Positions 1-5,289 of a stretch of 5,289 nucleotides of DNA are shown here, in pieces; the stretch's first letter is position 1; each line of letters opens with the position of its first letter. Location of the stretch: contig DDNW01000143.1 of assembly GCA_002341345.1 (NCBI GenBank), positions 1,767 to 7,055 of the forward strand, read 5' to 3'. Below the pieces are notes generated by a model, which was given only the letters and a program-made list of their open reading frames with translations, was not told where the DNA came from and searched no databases. Made by a program: the position numbers and the translations under genes. This DNA is from Erythrobacter sp. UBA2510. Lineage in GTDB: Bacteria > Pseudomonadota > Alphaproteobacteria > Sphingomonadales > Sphingomonadaceae.

Positions 1-71
1 AGCGGGTGAAGGGAATCGAACCCTCGTCGTCAGCTTGGGAAGCTGCTGCTCTACCATTGAGCTACACCCGC
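1..71 (-). tRNA. tRNA-Gly, anticodon CCC
   Basis: Read on the minus strand, this folds into a full cloverleaf. The acceptor stem is GCGGGTG paired with CACCCGC. The D arm is GCTC/GAGC around a 7-base loop. The anticodon loop is TTCCCAA, giving anticodon CCC, which reads GGG glycine codons. The variable loop has four bases, and the T arm is GAGGG/CCCTT around the loop TTCGATT. The first anticodon-stem pair (positions 27-43) is a G-A mismatch; the other four pairs are Watson-Crick. The discriminator base is U at window position 1, so whether CCA is encoded lies outside the window. The gene lies 67 bases downstream of the dehydrogenase stop codon on the same strand. It could be read through from that operon or use the candidate promoter at 84-112. 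Confidence 0.96.
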
Positions 72-83
72 CTGAGGCACGCG

Positions 84-112
84 CATTTGCCCGCCTTGGC
101 AGGGCCGGTCAA
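84..112 (-). promoter_or_regulatory. candidate promoter for the tRNA-Gly gene
   Basis: On the minus strand, TTGACC (107-112) matches five of six bases of the sigma-70 -35 consensus. It is followed after exactly 17 bases by CAAATG (84-89), a poor -10 match. The -10 box would end 12 bases before the first tRNA base, leaving a leader of only a few bases. The stretch between is GC-rich (CGCGTGCC), like the discriminators of stable RNA promoters under stringent control. The weak -10 is the main reason for doubt. Confidence 0.33.
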
Positions 113-138
113 TCGGATTTGTACCGGGGCGCGCGCCG

Positions 139-939
139 TCAGTTCATAAACCAGCCGTGGCTCGCAACCAGCGACTGACCGGTCAGCGCATTGGTGGGGA
201 AAGCGGCGAACATCCAGGCGACTTCGGCAATGTCCTCGATCGTGGTGAATTCCTTGTCGACCGTATTGCCCAGCATGATGCGTTCGACCACTTCCTTCTC
301 CGAAATGCCCAGATCCTTGGCCTGTTCGGGAATCTGCTTTTCGACGAGCGGCGTCTTCACGAAGCCGGGGCAGATCACGTTCGAGCGGATGTTGTGCGCC
401 GCGCCTTCCTTGGCGATCACCTTGGACAGGCCCATCAGCCCGTGCTTGGCAGTGACATAGGGCGCCTTCAGCGGTGAAGCCTCTTTCGAGTGGACCGAGC
501 CCATCAAAATGATCGAGCCGCCACCAGTCTCCTTCATATGGCGGTAGCAGGCGCGGGTCGTGAGGAAGGCGCCGTCGAGATGTATGGCGAGCATCTTCTT
601 CCAGTCGGCGAACGGGAAATTCTCGATCGGGTGGACGATCTGGATCCCCGCATTGGAAACGAGCACGTCAATGCCTCCCCACTTTTCCGCGACCTTGGCG
701 ACGCCCGTATCGACCTGCTCTTCGCTGGTGACGTCCATCACAATGCCGATGGCCTCGCCCGGCCCCTGCGCGGAGAGTTCCTTGGCGGCGCTGTCGGCGG
801 CGTCCTGGTTGATGTCGGCAATCGCGACCTTTGCCCCATCGGCGACGTAGCGGGTGGCGATTCCCTTGCCGATGCCGCTGGCCGCACCGGTCACGATGCA
901 CACCTTGTCCTTCAGTGACAGGGTCGGGGACTGGGTCAT
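139..939 (-). CDS. bdhA: (R)-3-hydroxybutyrate dehydrogenase, SDR family
   Basis: This is a 266-residue cytosolic short-chain dehydrogenase that interconverts (R)-3-hydroxybutyrate and acetoacetate with NAD. The reaction is a key step in using the polyhydroxybutyrate monomer. Visible features are the nucleotide motif TGAASGIG (17-24), D42 at the end of the second strand (favouring NAD over NADP), NAG (96-98), catalytic S148, and Y161-xxx-K165. Aligned by motif to the Pseudomonas fragi enzyme with a constant offset of six, the known substrate residues are all present: Q100, H150, K158, Q202 and W263. This makes the substrate call stronger than family membership alone. H120 stands where the classical SDR tetrad has Asn. 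The ATG at 939 has an AGGA ribosome binding site (947-950) seven bases upstream. The gene starts 54 bases after the patatin gene ends, so the two are probably cotranscribed. The alternative is another hydroxyacid-specific SDR, which is unlikely given the active site. Confidence 0.95.
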   Translation of the reverse strand: MTQSPTLSLKDKVCIVTGAASGIGKGIATRYVADGAKVAIADINQDAADSAAKELSAQGPGEAIGIVMDVTSEEQVDTGVAKVAEKWGGIDVLVSNAGIQIVHPIENFPFADWKKMLAIHLDGAFLTTRACYRHMKETGGGSIILMGSVHSKEASPLKAPYVTAKHGLMGLSKVIAKEGAAHNIRSNVICPGFVKTPLVEKQIPEQAKDLGISEKEVVERIMLGNTVDKEFTTIEDIAEVAWMFAAFPTNALTGQSLVASHGWFMN

Positions 940-958
940 GGTCTGGTCCTTTCATTCC

Positions 959-973
959 GGCTGCCGCGCAGCC
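959..973 (-). promoter_or_regulatory. perfect hairpin between patatin gene and bdhA
   Basis: GGCTGC and GCAGCC form a perfect 6-bp stem around a 3-base loop, in the 54-base gap between the two genes. No T-run follows, so it is not a standard intrinsic terminator. It ends eight bases upstream of the AGGA ribosome binding site of the dehydrogenase gene. It could stabilise the downstream message or mark an RNA processing point. That role is inference from position; the inverted repeat itself is directly visible. Confidence 0.4.
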
Positions 974-993
974 CGTATCCGAATTTGCTGGCC

Positions 994-2154
994 CTACAGG
1001 CCCGTTTTGCGCCGCGTTCTGCGCCCCGGAGCCTCCTCCGGCGTGCCCAGATCGAGGATTTCTATGCCGCTGGTGAACTTTGAATGCTCGGCCCAGATCG
1101 GGCTGGCAAGGGTTCGCGCGGCATCTTCGCGACCCGCATGCCAGCGGTCGGTCATCGTCAGGCGCGAAAATTCGTAATCCTTGCTCGCACCCTCGAACTC
1201 GGACGGGCGGTGGATCAGCAGGGCGAGCGTCACCGGGCGGTTCGGACCCGCATCGCACAGGGCCTGCATGTCCGGATCGTCGCGCAGTTCGGGCGGCAGC
1301 TTCTCGCGTAGCCGCGCTGCGTGCCCGGCAATGTCGTGCAGCTGGCGATAACGGTCGGTAGTCAGGCGCGTCCGGCTGGAATAGCGGATGTCCTTGTCGC
1401 GATGCTGCACTTCCAGCAGATTGGTCGGCATGTGCCCCCAGGCGCTGAACAGGTCGATCTGGAAGATCAGCAGCGGGCATTCGCCCGGCTCTTCCAGCAC
1501 ATATTGCAGCGGCGTGTTGGAGACGAGACCGCCATCCCAGTAATACCGCCCCTCGATCTCGACCGGCGGAAACCCGGGCGGCAGCGCCCCGCTCGCCATG
1601 ATGTGTTCGGGCGAGATGACCTGATTCCGGCTGTCGAAAAAGGTGAAATTGCCGCTTTCGACATCGACCGCGCCGACGCTGAGACGCGGCCCCTTCTCGT
1701 TAAGATAGTCGAAATCGACCAGATCGAGCAGCGTGGCGCGCAAGGGAAATGTCTCGTAGACGCTGACCGGTCCTTTCCAGAAATCGGGCTTGAACAGGTC
1801 AATCGGATAGAAATGCGGCAGGCGCGGGGTGAAGAAACCGTCGATGCCCCACAGCATCGCATGGGCGGCGGCCAGCTCGTTGGCGAGGGGGCGCAGCGCC
1901 GAGTGTTCGAGCCATGGCAGCTCGATAACGTCGGCAGTCACATGTTCCCAGAAGGCGCGCAGCTGGCGGGTGCGCTTGGCGGGGGGATTGCCCGCGATGA
2001 TCGCGGCATTGATCGCCCCGATCGAAATTCCGGCGATCCAGTCGACGTCGAAGCCGCCTTCGGCAAGCGTCAGATAAGCGCCTGCCTGATAGGCCCCCAG
2101 CGCACCGCCGCCCTGCAGGACGAGGACGTTTTCACCCTGCTCAGTGAACGGCAC
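994..2154 (-). CDS. patatin-like serine hydrolase with DUF3734-type C-terminus
   Basis: This 386-residue protein is a patatin-fold acyl hydrolase. The N-terminal domain carries the oxyanion glycine loop GGGALG (15-20), the nucleophile elbow GISIG with S44, and the catalytic aspartate D207 in DGG (207-209), forming a Ser-Asp dyad. From about residue 245 to 366 the protein resembles the extension found in patatin proteins with DUF3734. The last eleven residues are strongly basic. I see no signal peptide or membrane segment, so it is probably cytosolic or peripherally bound. The family includes phospholipases and other lipid acyl hydrolases; the substrate here is unknown. Its place just upstream of 3-hydroxybutyrate dehydrogenase suggests a role in releasing hydroxybutyrate or fatty acids from storage esters or lipids (inference). 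The start is GTG: an in-frame TGA sits 18 bases upstream, no in-frame ATG lies between it and the oxyanion loop, and GGAG is well placed. Confidence 0.93.
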   Translation of the reverse strand: MPFTEQGENVLVLQGGGALGAYQAGAYLTLAEGGFDVDWIAGISIGAINAAIIAGNPPAKRTRQLRAFWEHVTADVIELPWLEHSALRPLANELAAAHAMLWGIDGFFTPRLPHFYPIDLFKPDFWKGPVSVYETFPLRATLLDLVDFDYLNEKGPRLSVGAVDVESGNFTFFDSRNQVISPEHIMASGALPPGFPPVEIEGRYYWDGGLVSNTPLQYVLEEPGECPLLIFQIDLFSAWGHMPTNLLEVQHRDKDIRYSSRTRLTTDRYRQLHDIAGHAARLREKLPPELRDDPDMQALCDAGPNRPVTLALLIHRPSEFEGASKDYEFSRLTMTDRWHAGREDAARTLASPIWAEHSKFTSGIEILDLGTPEEAPGRRTRRKTGL

Positions 2155-2230
2155 GCGATTCTCCGATGGTCATGCCGACCGGCTGCGCCTTCACGCGCCA
2201 TATTGCAAGTGCGAGATAGAAGGCGGTCAC
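2141..2230 (-). CDS. possible 29-codon upstream ORF overlapping the patatin start (doubtful)
   Basis: A frame beginning with GTG at 2230 would encode 29 residues. It stops with TGA at 2141-2143, overlapping the first 14 bases of the patatin gene in another frame. The N-terminal part (VTAFYLALAIW) is hydrophobic and is followed by a mixed polar tail (RVKAQPVGM and beyond). The same frame stays open upstream almost to the glcB stop codon but has no ATG start. There is no convincing ribosome binding site before the GTG. Overlapping stop and start signals are a known arrangement for translational coupling, which is the only reason to list it. It may equally be chance openness in GC-rich DNA or the remnant of an older gene. 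I do not recognise it. Confidence 0.15.
   Translation of the reverse strand: MTAFYLALAIWRVKAQPVGMTIGESRAVH
2161..2164 (-). promoter_or_regulatory. ribosome binding site supporting the GTG start of the patatin gene
   Basis: GGAG on the minus strand lies six bases before the GTG codon at 2152-2154. An in-frame stop codon lies between this site and the upstream ATG near 2172, so that ATG cannot start the patatin protein. This fixes GTG as the most likely start. Confidence 0.75.
2186..2225 (-). promoter_or_regulatory. inverted repeat in the leader of the patatin gene
   Basis: CGCCTTC (2186-2192) and GAAGGCG (2219-2225) are exact reverse complements, separated by 26 bases. Inside the loop, a further short CGC/GCG pairing and the palindrome TTGCAA can extend the structure. 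It lies in the 152-base gap between glcB and the patatin gene, about 30 bases upstream of the GTG start. It could be a leader stem-loop or an operator half-site pair. I see no T-run that would make it a terminator, and no strong sigma-70 promoter elsewhere in this gap. Confidence 0.3.
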
Positions 2231-2306
2231 GCCGATGCAACATCGCAGGTGCGCCTCCGGTTCCGGAAATGCACCCGCAATGTCGCTGTACGACTTCGAG
2301 AAGTTA

Positions 2307-4463
2307 TTACTGCGCTGCCTTGGCCCGCGCGCGGAACACGTGGAGTAGCGGCTCGGTATAGCCGTTGGGCTGTTCGCAGCCCTCCATGATCAGCGCCCGC
2401 GCCGCCTTCAGTTCGATGCTGTCGGCATTGCCGCTCATCGGGCGGTAAACGGGATCGCCTGCGTTCTGCCGGTCGACCACCTCGGCCATGCGTACCAAGG
2501 AGGCCTCGACATCGGCTTCGGTAACGATGCCATGCAGCAGCCAGTTGGCGATGTGCTGGCTGGAAATGCGCAAGGTCGCGCGGTCTTCCATCAACCCGAC
2601 GTCGCTAAGGTCGGGGACCTTGGAACAACCGATGCCCTGCCCGACCCAGCGCACGACATAGCCAAGGATGCCCTGCATATTGTTGTCGAGTTCGTGCGCG
2701 ACCTCGTCCTCGCTCCAGCGGGTATTGCCCGCCAGCGGCACGGTCAGCAGGTCGGACAACGGCGCAATCGCCTCTGTCGCACGCTCTGCCTGCCGTTCGG
2801 AGACGTTGCAGCGATGGTAGTGCGTGGCATGCAGCGTCGCCGCAGTAGGCGACGGCACCCAGGCTGTGGTGGCGCCGCTCTTCGGGTGGCCGATCTTCTG
2901 CTCGAGCATGTCGGCCATGCGATCGGGCGCCGCCCACATGCCCTTCCCGATCTGCGCCCTGCCGGCAAAGCCGCAGGCGAGGCCGATCTGGACGTTGCGA
3001 TCTTCGTAGGCCGAAATCCACGTCGCAGCCTTGATGTCCGCCTTGCGCAGCATCGGCCCGGCCAGCATCGAGGTGTGGATCTCGTCGCCGGTGCGGTCGA
3101 GGAAGCCGGTGTTGATGAAGAAGATGCGGTCCTTCACCGCATGGATGCAGGCGGAAAGGTTGGCGCTGGTGCGGCGTTCCTCGTCCATCACGCCGACCTT
3201 GATCGTGTTGCGGCCCATGCCGAGCATGTCCTCGACCGCGTCGAACAGATCGTTGGTCAGCGCCGCTTCGGCGGGGCCGTGCATCTTGGGCTTCACGACA
3301 TACATCGCGCCCGTACGGCTGTTGCGCAGCGGCCCCAGCCCCTTGAGGTCGTGCAGCGCACATACGGCGGTGACGGCAGCGTCGAGAATGCCCTCGGGCG
3401 CTTCTTCGCCCGACGGCAGCAGCACGGCAGGCGTGGTCATCAGGTGGCCGACATTGCGGACCAGCAGCAGGCTGCGGCCCGGCAGGGTCAGAGCGGAGCC
3501 ATCGGTGGCGGTATATTCGCGGTCGGCGGCGGCCCGGCGAACCATGTCGCGCCCGCCCTTGGAGAAGGTCGCGGTCAGGTCGCCGCGCACCACGCCCAGC
3601 CAGTTGCGATAGGCACTGGCCTTGTCGGCGCCGTCGACGGCAGCGACCGAATCCTCGAGGTCGACAATCGTGGTCAGCGCGGATTCGAGCAGGACGTCGG
3701 CAATGCCCGCCTTGTCGGTGCGGCCGATCATGTGGTCGGGATCGATCACGATCTCGATATGCAGGCCGTTGTGCTGCAGGAGCAGATTGTTGCCCCCCTT
3801 GCCCTTGCCACTGCCCACCAGCTGCGACGAGTCGGCCAGTGCCGGGGTGCCGCCGGTCCAGTCGGTCCAGCTGCCAGATGCGAGCGGCACCGCGCTGTCG
3901 AGGAAGGCGCGCGCCCAGGCGATGACCTTGGCGCCGCGTGTCTCGTCATAGGAACCGGCAGGCGGCAGCGTGCCATCGAGCGCATCGGTGCCGTAGAGCG
4001 CATCGTAGAGGCTGCCCCAGCGGGCATTGGCGGCATTGAGCAGGAAGCGCGCATTGAGCGCAGGCACGACCAGCTGTGCGCCCGCGACCTTGGCCACTTC
4101 CGGATCGACACCGCTGGTGCCGATGGTGAACGGGGCCGGCTCGGGGACGAGATAGCCGATTTCGCGCAGGAAGGCCTCGGGCACACCGGTGCCTGCGCCC
4201 GGATTGTCGCGATGCCATTGGTCTATCGCGCTCTGCAGCCGGTCACGCTCGGCCAGCAATTCCTTGTTGCGACCCGTAAAGCGCGCGAACAGGTCGGCCA
4301 GACCCTTCCAGAAATCCATGGCGGAGATACCTGTGCCCGGCAGCGCCTCATGCTCGACGAAGCGGGCCAGTGTGGCATCGACCACCAGGCCGGTGCGTTC
4401 CGAACGGGCGGGCTGGGGCATTGCGGCTAGGGTGTCGCTGGTCATGGTTTCGTCGTTCAACAT
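2307..4463 (-). CDS. glcB: malate synthase G
   Basis: This complete 718-residue monomeric enzyme condenses glyoxylate with acetyl-CoA to give malate and CoA, the second step of the glyoxylate bypass. The length fits the family (E. coli protein about 723). Visible hallmarks are [11 protein letters not shown] (267-277), [12 protein letters not shown] with the glyoxylate-binding arginine R336, MDEERRT with metal ligand E428, [14 protein letters not shown] with metal ligand D456, [16 protein letters not shown] (535-550), and GCSKVPD (612-618). The catalytic base D627 lies in [13 protein letters not shown], and QPNGYTEP (698-705) lies near the C-terminus. Active-site numbers are placed by motif against the E. 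coli enzyme. The ATG at 4463 has a weak GGA site six bases upstream; the alternative ATG at 4445 (codon 7) has none, so the longer start is preferred. The gene ends in tandem TAA codons. It follows aceA and the 50-codon ORF, probably in one transcription unit. Confidence 0.98.
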   Translation of the reverse strand: MLNDETMTSDTLAAMPQPARSERTGLVVDATLARFVEHEALPGTGISAMDFWKGLADLFARFTGRNKELLAERDRLQSAIDQWHRDNPGAGTGVPEAFLREIGYLVPEPAPFTIGTSGVDPEVAKVAGAQLVVPALNARFLLNAANARWGSLYDALYGTDALDGTLPPAGSYDETRGAKVIAWARAFLDSAVPLASGSWTDWTGGTPALADSSQLVGSGKGKGGNNLLLQHNGLHIEIVIDPDHMIGRTDKAGIADVLLESALTTIVDLEDSVAAVDGADKASAYRNWLGVVRGDLTATFSKGGRDMVRRAAADREYTATDGSALTLPGRSLLLVRNVGHLMTTPAVLLPSGEEAPEGILDAAVTAVCALHDLKGLGPLRNSRTGAMYVVKPKMHGPAEAALTNDLFDAVEDMLGMGRNTIKVGVMDEERRTSANLSACIHAVKDRIFFINTGFLDRTGDEIHTSMLAGPMLRKADIKAATWISAYEDRNVQIGLACGFAGRAQIGKGMWAAPDRMADMLEQKIGHPKSGATTAWVPSPTAATLHATHYHRCNVSERQAERATEAIAPLSDLLTVPLAGNTRWSEDEVAHELDNNMQGILGYVVRWVGQGIGCSKVPDLSDVGLMEDRATLRISSQHIANWLLHGIVTEADVEASLVRMAEVVDRQNAGDPVYRPMSGNADSIELKAARALIMEGCEQPNGYTEPLLHVFRARAKAAQ

Positions 4464-4524
4464 GGCTCGTCCACTAAGTACAGATGAAAAGCCCGGTTCG
4501 GGGATCCGAGCATGTCAGGGGCAG

Positions 4525-4554
4525 GTCAGGCCGGACCGGCAGGTCCGACCTCAC
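4525..4554 (-). promoter_or_regulatory. imperfect inverted repeat between the 50-codon gene and glcB
   Basis: A perfect 6-bp stem, CGGACC/GGTCCG around the loop GGCA (4532-4547), extends outward. After one mismatch come three more pairs, then another mismatch and two pairs, spanning about 30 bases in all. It starts about ten bases after the stop codon of the small gene and lies about 60 bases before glcB. No T-run follows on the minus strand, so a classical Rho-independent terminator is unlikely. It may weaken or stabilise the message between the two genes, or act as a protein-binding dyad. The role is inference. Confidence 0.4.
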
Positions 4555-4564
4555 TTGCCGTGCC

Positions 4565-4717
4565 TTAGCCGAAACGGCCGAGGCGGTGATGGAGGTTGAC
4601 GAACTTGGGTGCGTCCTGATCGTCCTGATGTTCGCGGATATATTCGGCCACAGCCTTGCGGATGAGGCGAAAATCCTCGGTCGAGAAGACCGGACGGGCT
4701 GCTGTAGGCTGCGACAT
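4565..4717 (-). CDS. 50-residue protein of unknown function in the aceA-glcB gap
   Basis: This short gene lies between isocitrate lyase and malate synthase. It encodes 50 residues, beginning MSQPTAARPVFSTEDF and ending NLHHRLGRFG. The ATG at 4717 has GGAG seven bases upstream; another ATG two codons earlier (4723) is one base from that site and so unlikely to be used. By my count about 70% of codons end in G or C, with many CGC, CTC, GTC, AAG and GGC codons, as in the neighbouring genes. Residues 13-31 look like one amphipathic helix (F16, I19, V23, I27 on one face). They are followed by an acidic stretch DDQD (32-35) and a basic, His-containing tail. There is no signal peptide, membrane span or cysteine. 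Its position suggests cotranscription and a possible accessory or regulatory role in the glyoxylate bypass, but I recognise no family and assign no function. Confidence 0.72.
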   Translation of the reverse strand: MSQPTAARPVFSTEDFRLIRKAVAEYIREHQDDQDAPKFVNLHHRLGRFG

Positions 4718-4724
4718 TGTCATT

Positions 4725-4728
4725 CTCC
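4725..4728 (-). promoter_or_regulatory. ribosome binding site of the 50-codon gene, abutting a T6 run
   Basis: GGAG lies seven bases before the ATG at 4717, which selects that codon over the ATG at 4723. On the minus strand it is immediately preceded by six T residues (4729-4734). A weak three-pair GGC/GCC stem precedes the T-run. Confidence 0.7.
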
Positions 4729-4773
4729 AAAAAAGGCTTTGTGGGCCGTGATTGTCACTTCGGGTAGCGGGAT

Positions 4774-4799
4774 GGCCGCCGGGGCAAAGCCCGGCGACC
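4774..4799 (-). promoter_or_regulatory. strong stem-loop after aceA
   Basis: CGCCGGG (4777-4783) pairs perfectly with CCCGGCG (4790-4796). One further C-G pair closes an AAA loop past a bulged G, and two outer pairs follow one mismatch. It begins about 25 bases after the aceA stop codon. No T-run follows directly; the nearest is the T6 some 40 bases on, beside the next ribosome binding site. It therefore looks more like a message-stabilising structure or a partial attenuator within the aceA transcript than a full terminator. That would give unequal amounts of aceA and downstream message (inference). Confidence 0.5.
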
Positions 4800-4824
4800 C
4801 TCCCTGTTCTCGTGATCGCGTTAA

Positions 4825-5289
4825 TCAGGCGGCGAACTGGTTCATCGTGTTGTCCTTGCCTCCGGCCTTCAGGGCCGCTTCGCCGGCAAAGGCTTCCTTG
4901 TGGTCATCGCCCATGTCCGAACCGGCCATGTTCTGATGCTTCACGCAGGCGATGCCCTGGCGGATTTCCTCGCGCTGGACGTTCTTGACGTAGCCCAGCA
5001 TGCCTTCGTCACCGAAGTAACGCTTGGCGAGGTTGTCCGTGCTCAGCGCGGCCGTGTGATAGGTCGGCAGCGTGATCAGGTGGTGGAAGATACCCGCTTC
5101 GCGTGAACCGTCACGCTGGAAGTTACGGCACCACTCGTCAGCCAGCTGACCCAGCTCGGTGTTGTCGTACTCTTCGCTCATCAGCTTGGCGCGGTCGTAT
5201 GCAGAAACGTCCTTGCCTTCTGCAGCCATGGCATCGAATACCTGCTGGCGGAAGTTCAGAGTCCAGTTGAAGGACGGGCTGTTGTTGTA
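4825..5289 (-). CDS. aceA: isocitrate lyase, C-terminal 154 residues (cut by window edge)
   Basis: The reading frame is open to the window's right edge and ends at TGA (4825-4827). An internal ATG at 5229 is not the start, because the family's conserved sequence continues upstream of it. Isocitrate lyase splits isocitrate to glyoxylate and succinate, the first step of the glyoxylate bypass. The fragment begins with YNNSPSFNW; in related enzymes the N and the two S residues of this motif bind substrate. The ITLP segment (residues 72-75 of the fragment) carries the conserved threonine. The distance between the two motifs is longer than in the short enzymes, and together with GSREAGIFHHL and KHQNMAGSDMGDDHKE this fits the roughly 530-residue form found in Pseudomonas aeruginosa. 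The catalytic KKCGH loop lies outside the window, so activity cannot be judged here. It is followed by the 50-codon gene and glcB in the same direction. Confidence 0.96.
   Translation of the reverse strand, partial: YNNSPSFNWTLNFRQQVFDAMAAEGKDVSAYDRAKLMSEEYDNTELGQLADEWCRNFQRDGSREAGIFHHLITLPTYHTAALSTDNLAKRYFGDEGMLGYVKNVQREEIRQGIACVKHQNMAGSDMGDDHKEAFAGEAALKAGGKDNTMNQFAA

Noticed and set aside
90..106. GCCC/GGGC dyad between bdhA and the tRNA gene as a terminator
   Set aside because: Only four pairs form before mismatches, and no T-run follows on the minus strand. It overlaps the spacer of the candidate tRNA promoter.
128..137. GC-only palindrome GGCGCGCGCC just after the bdhA stop codon
   Set aside because: It cannot form a hairpin with a usable loop without losing most pairs, and alternating GC runs are expected by chance in such GC-rich DNA.
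668..1480. A 270-codon minus-strand frame spanning the end of the patatin gene and the start of bdhA
   Set aside because: It overlaps two well-supported genes in another frame, and its translation is low-complexity Arg/Ala/Gly/Pro without motifs.
1321..2361. A 346-codon plus-strand frame opposite the patatin gene
   Set aside because: It is antisense to a gene with clear catalytic motifs, has no recognisable domain and no clear ribosome binding site. It is best explained as a codon-bias shadow.
2532..4430. A 632-codon open frame on the plus strand opposite glcB
   Set aside because: It lies wholly antisense to an unmistakable malate synthase G. Its translation is rich in Arg, Ala, Gly and His with no recognisable motif, as expected from the complement of a GC-rich gene with G/C at third positions.
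4484..4936. A 150-codon plus-strand frame over the aceA-glcB gap
   Set aside because: It runs antisense to the 50-codon gene and the aceA 3' end. The minus-strand small ORF has the better ribosome binding site, codon use and context.
4825..5229. Short 134-residue protein starting at the ATG at 5229
   Set aside because: The frame continues upstream to the window edge with conserved isocitrate lyase sequence (YNNSPSFNW), so that ATG is an internal methionine.

Overview
This window comes from a GC-rich bacterial chromosome, most likely an alphaproteobacterium close to the Sphingomonadales/Erythrobacteraceae. That placement rests on the base composition, the tRNA-Gly(CCC) sequence, and the pairing of a long-form isocitrate lyase with malate synthase G. 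It is my impression from protein similarity, not a database result. Every gene I can support lies on the minus strand, so transcription reads from the right edge (5289) to the left edge (1).

In order of transcription, the right end holds the last 154 codons of isocitrate lyase (aceA). A stem-loop follows, then a small, well-formed 50-codon gene (4565-4717). Next come an imperfect inverted repeat and a complete malate synthase G gene (glcB, 2307-4463). aceA and glcB together make the glyoxylate bypass, which lets a cell build C4 acids from acetyl-CoA. The small protein between them has a good ribosome binding site and coding-type codon use, and I do not recognise its family.

A 152-base gap follows glcB. 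The next gene encodes a patatin-like serine hydrolase with a C-terminal DUF3734-type region (GTG start, 994-2154). After a further 54 bases comes an (R)-3-hydroxybutyrate dehydrogenase of the short-chain dehydrogenase family (139-939). These two look like an operon. A tRNA-Gly(CCC) gene closes the left edge (1-71), probably with its own promoter.

The genes fit one physiological theme. 3-Hydroxybutyrate dehydrogenase turns the monomer of polyhydroxybutyrate into acetoacetate, which yields acetyl-CoA, and isocitrate lyase plus malate synthase then assimilate that acetyl-CoA. The hydrolase may release the substrate from a storage ester or a lipid, but the sequence alone does not show which. I see no mobile element, CRISPR array, phage gene or defence system. 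The parts most worth a second look are the 50-residue protein inside the glyoxylate cluster, the hydrolase-dehydrogenase pair, and the structured intergenic regions.
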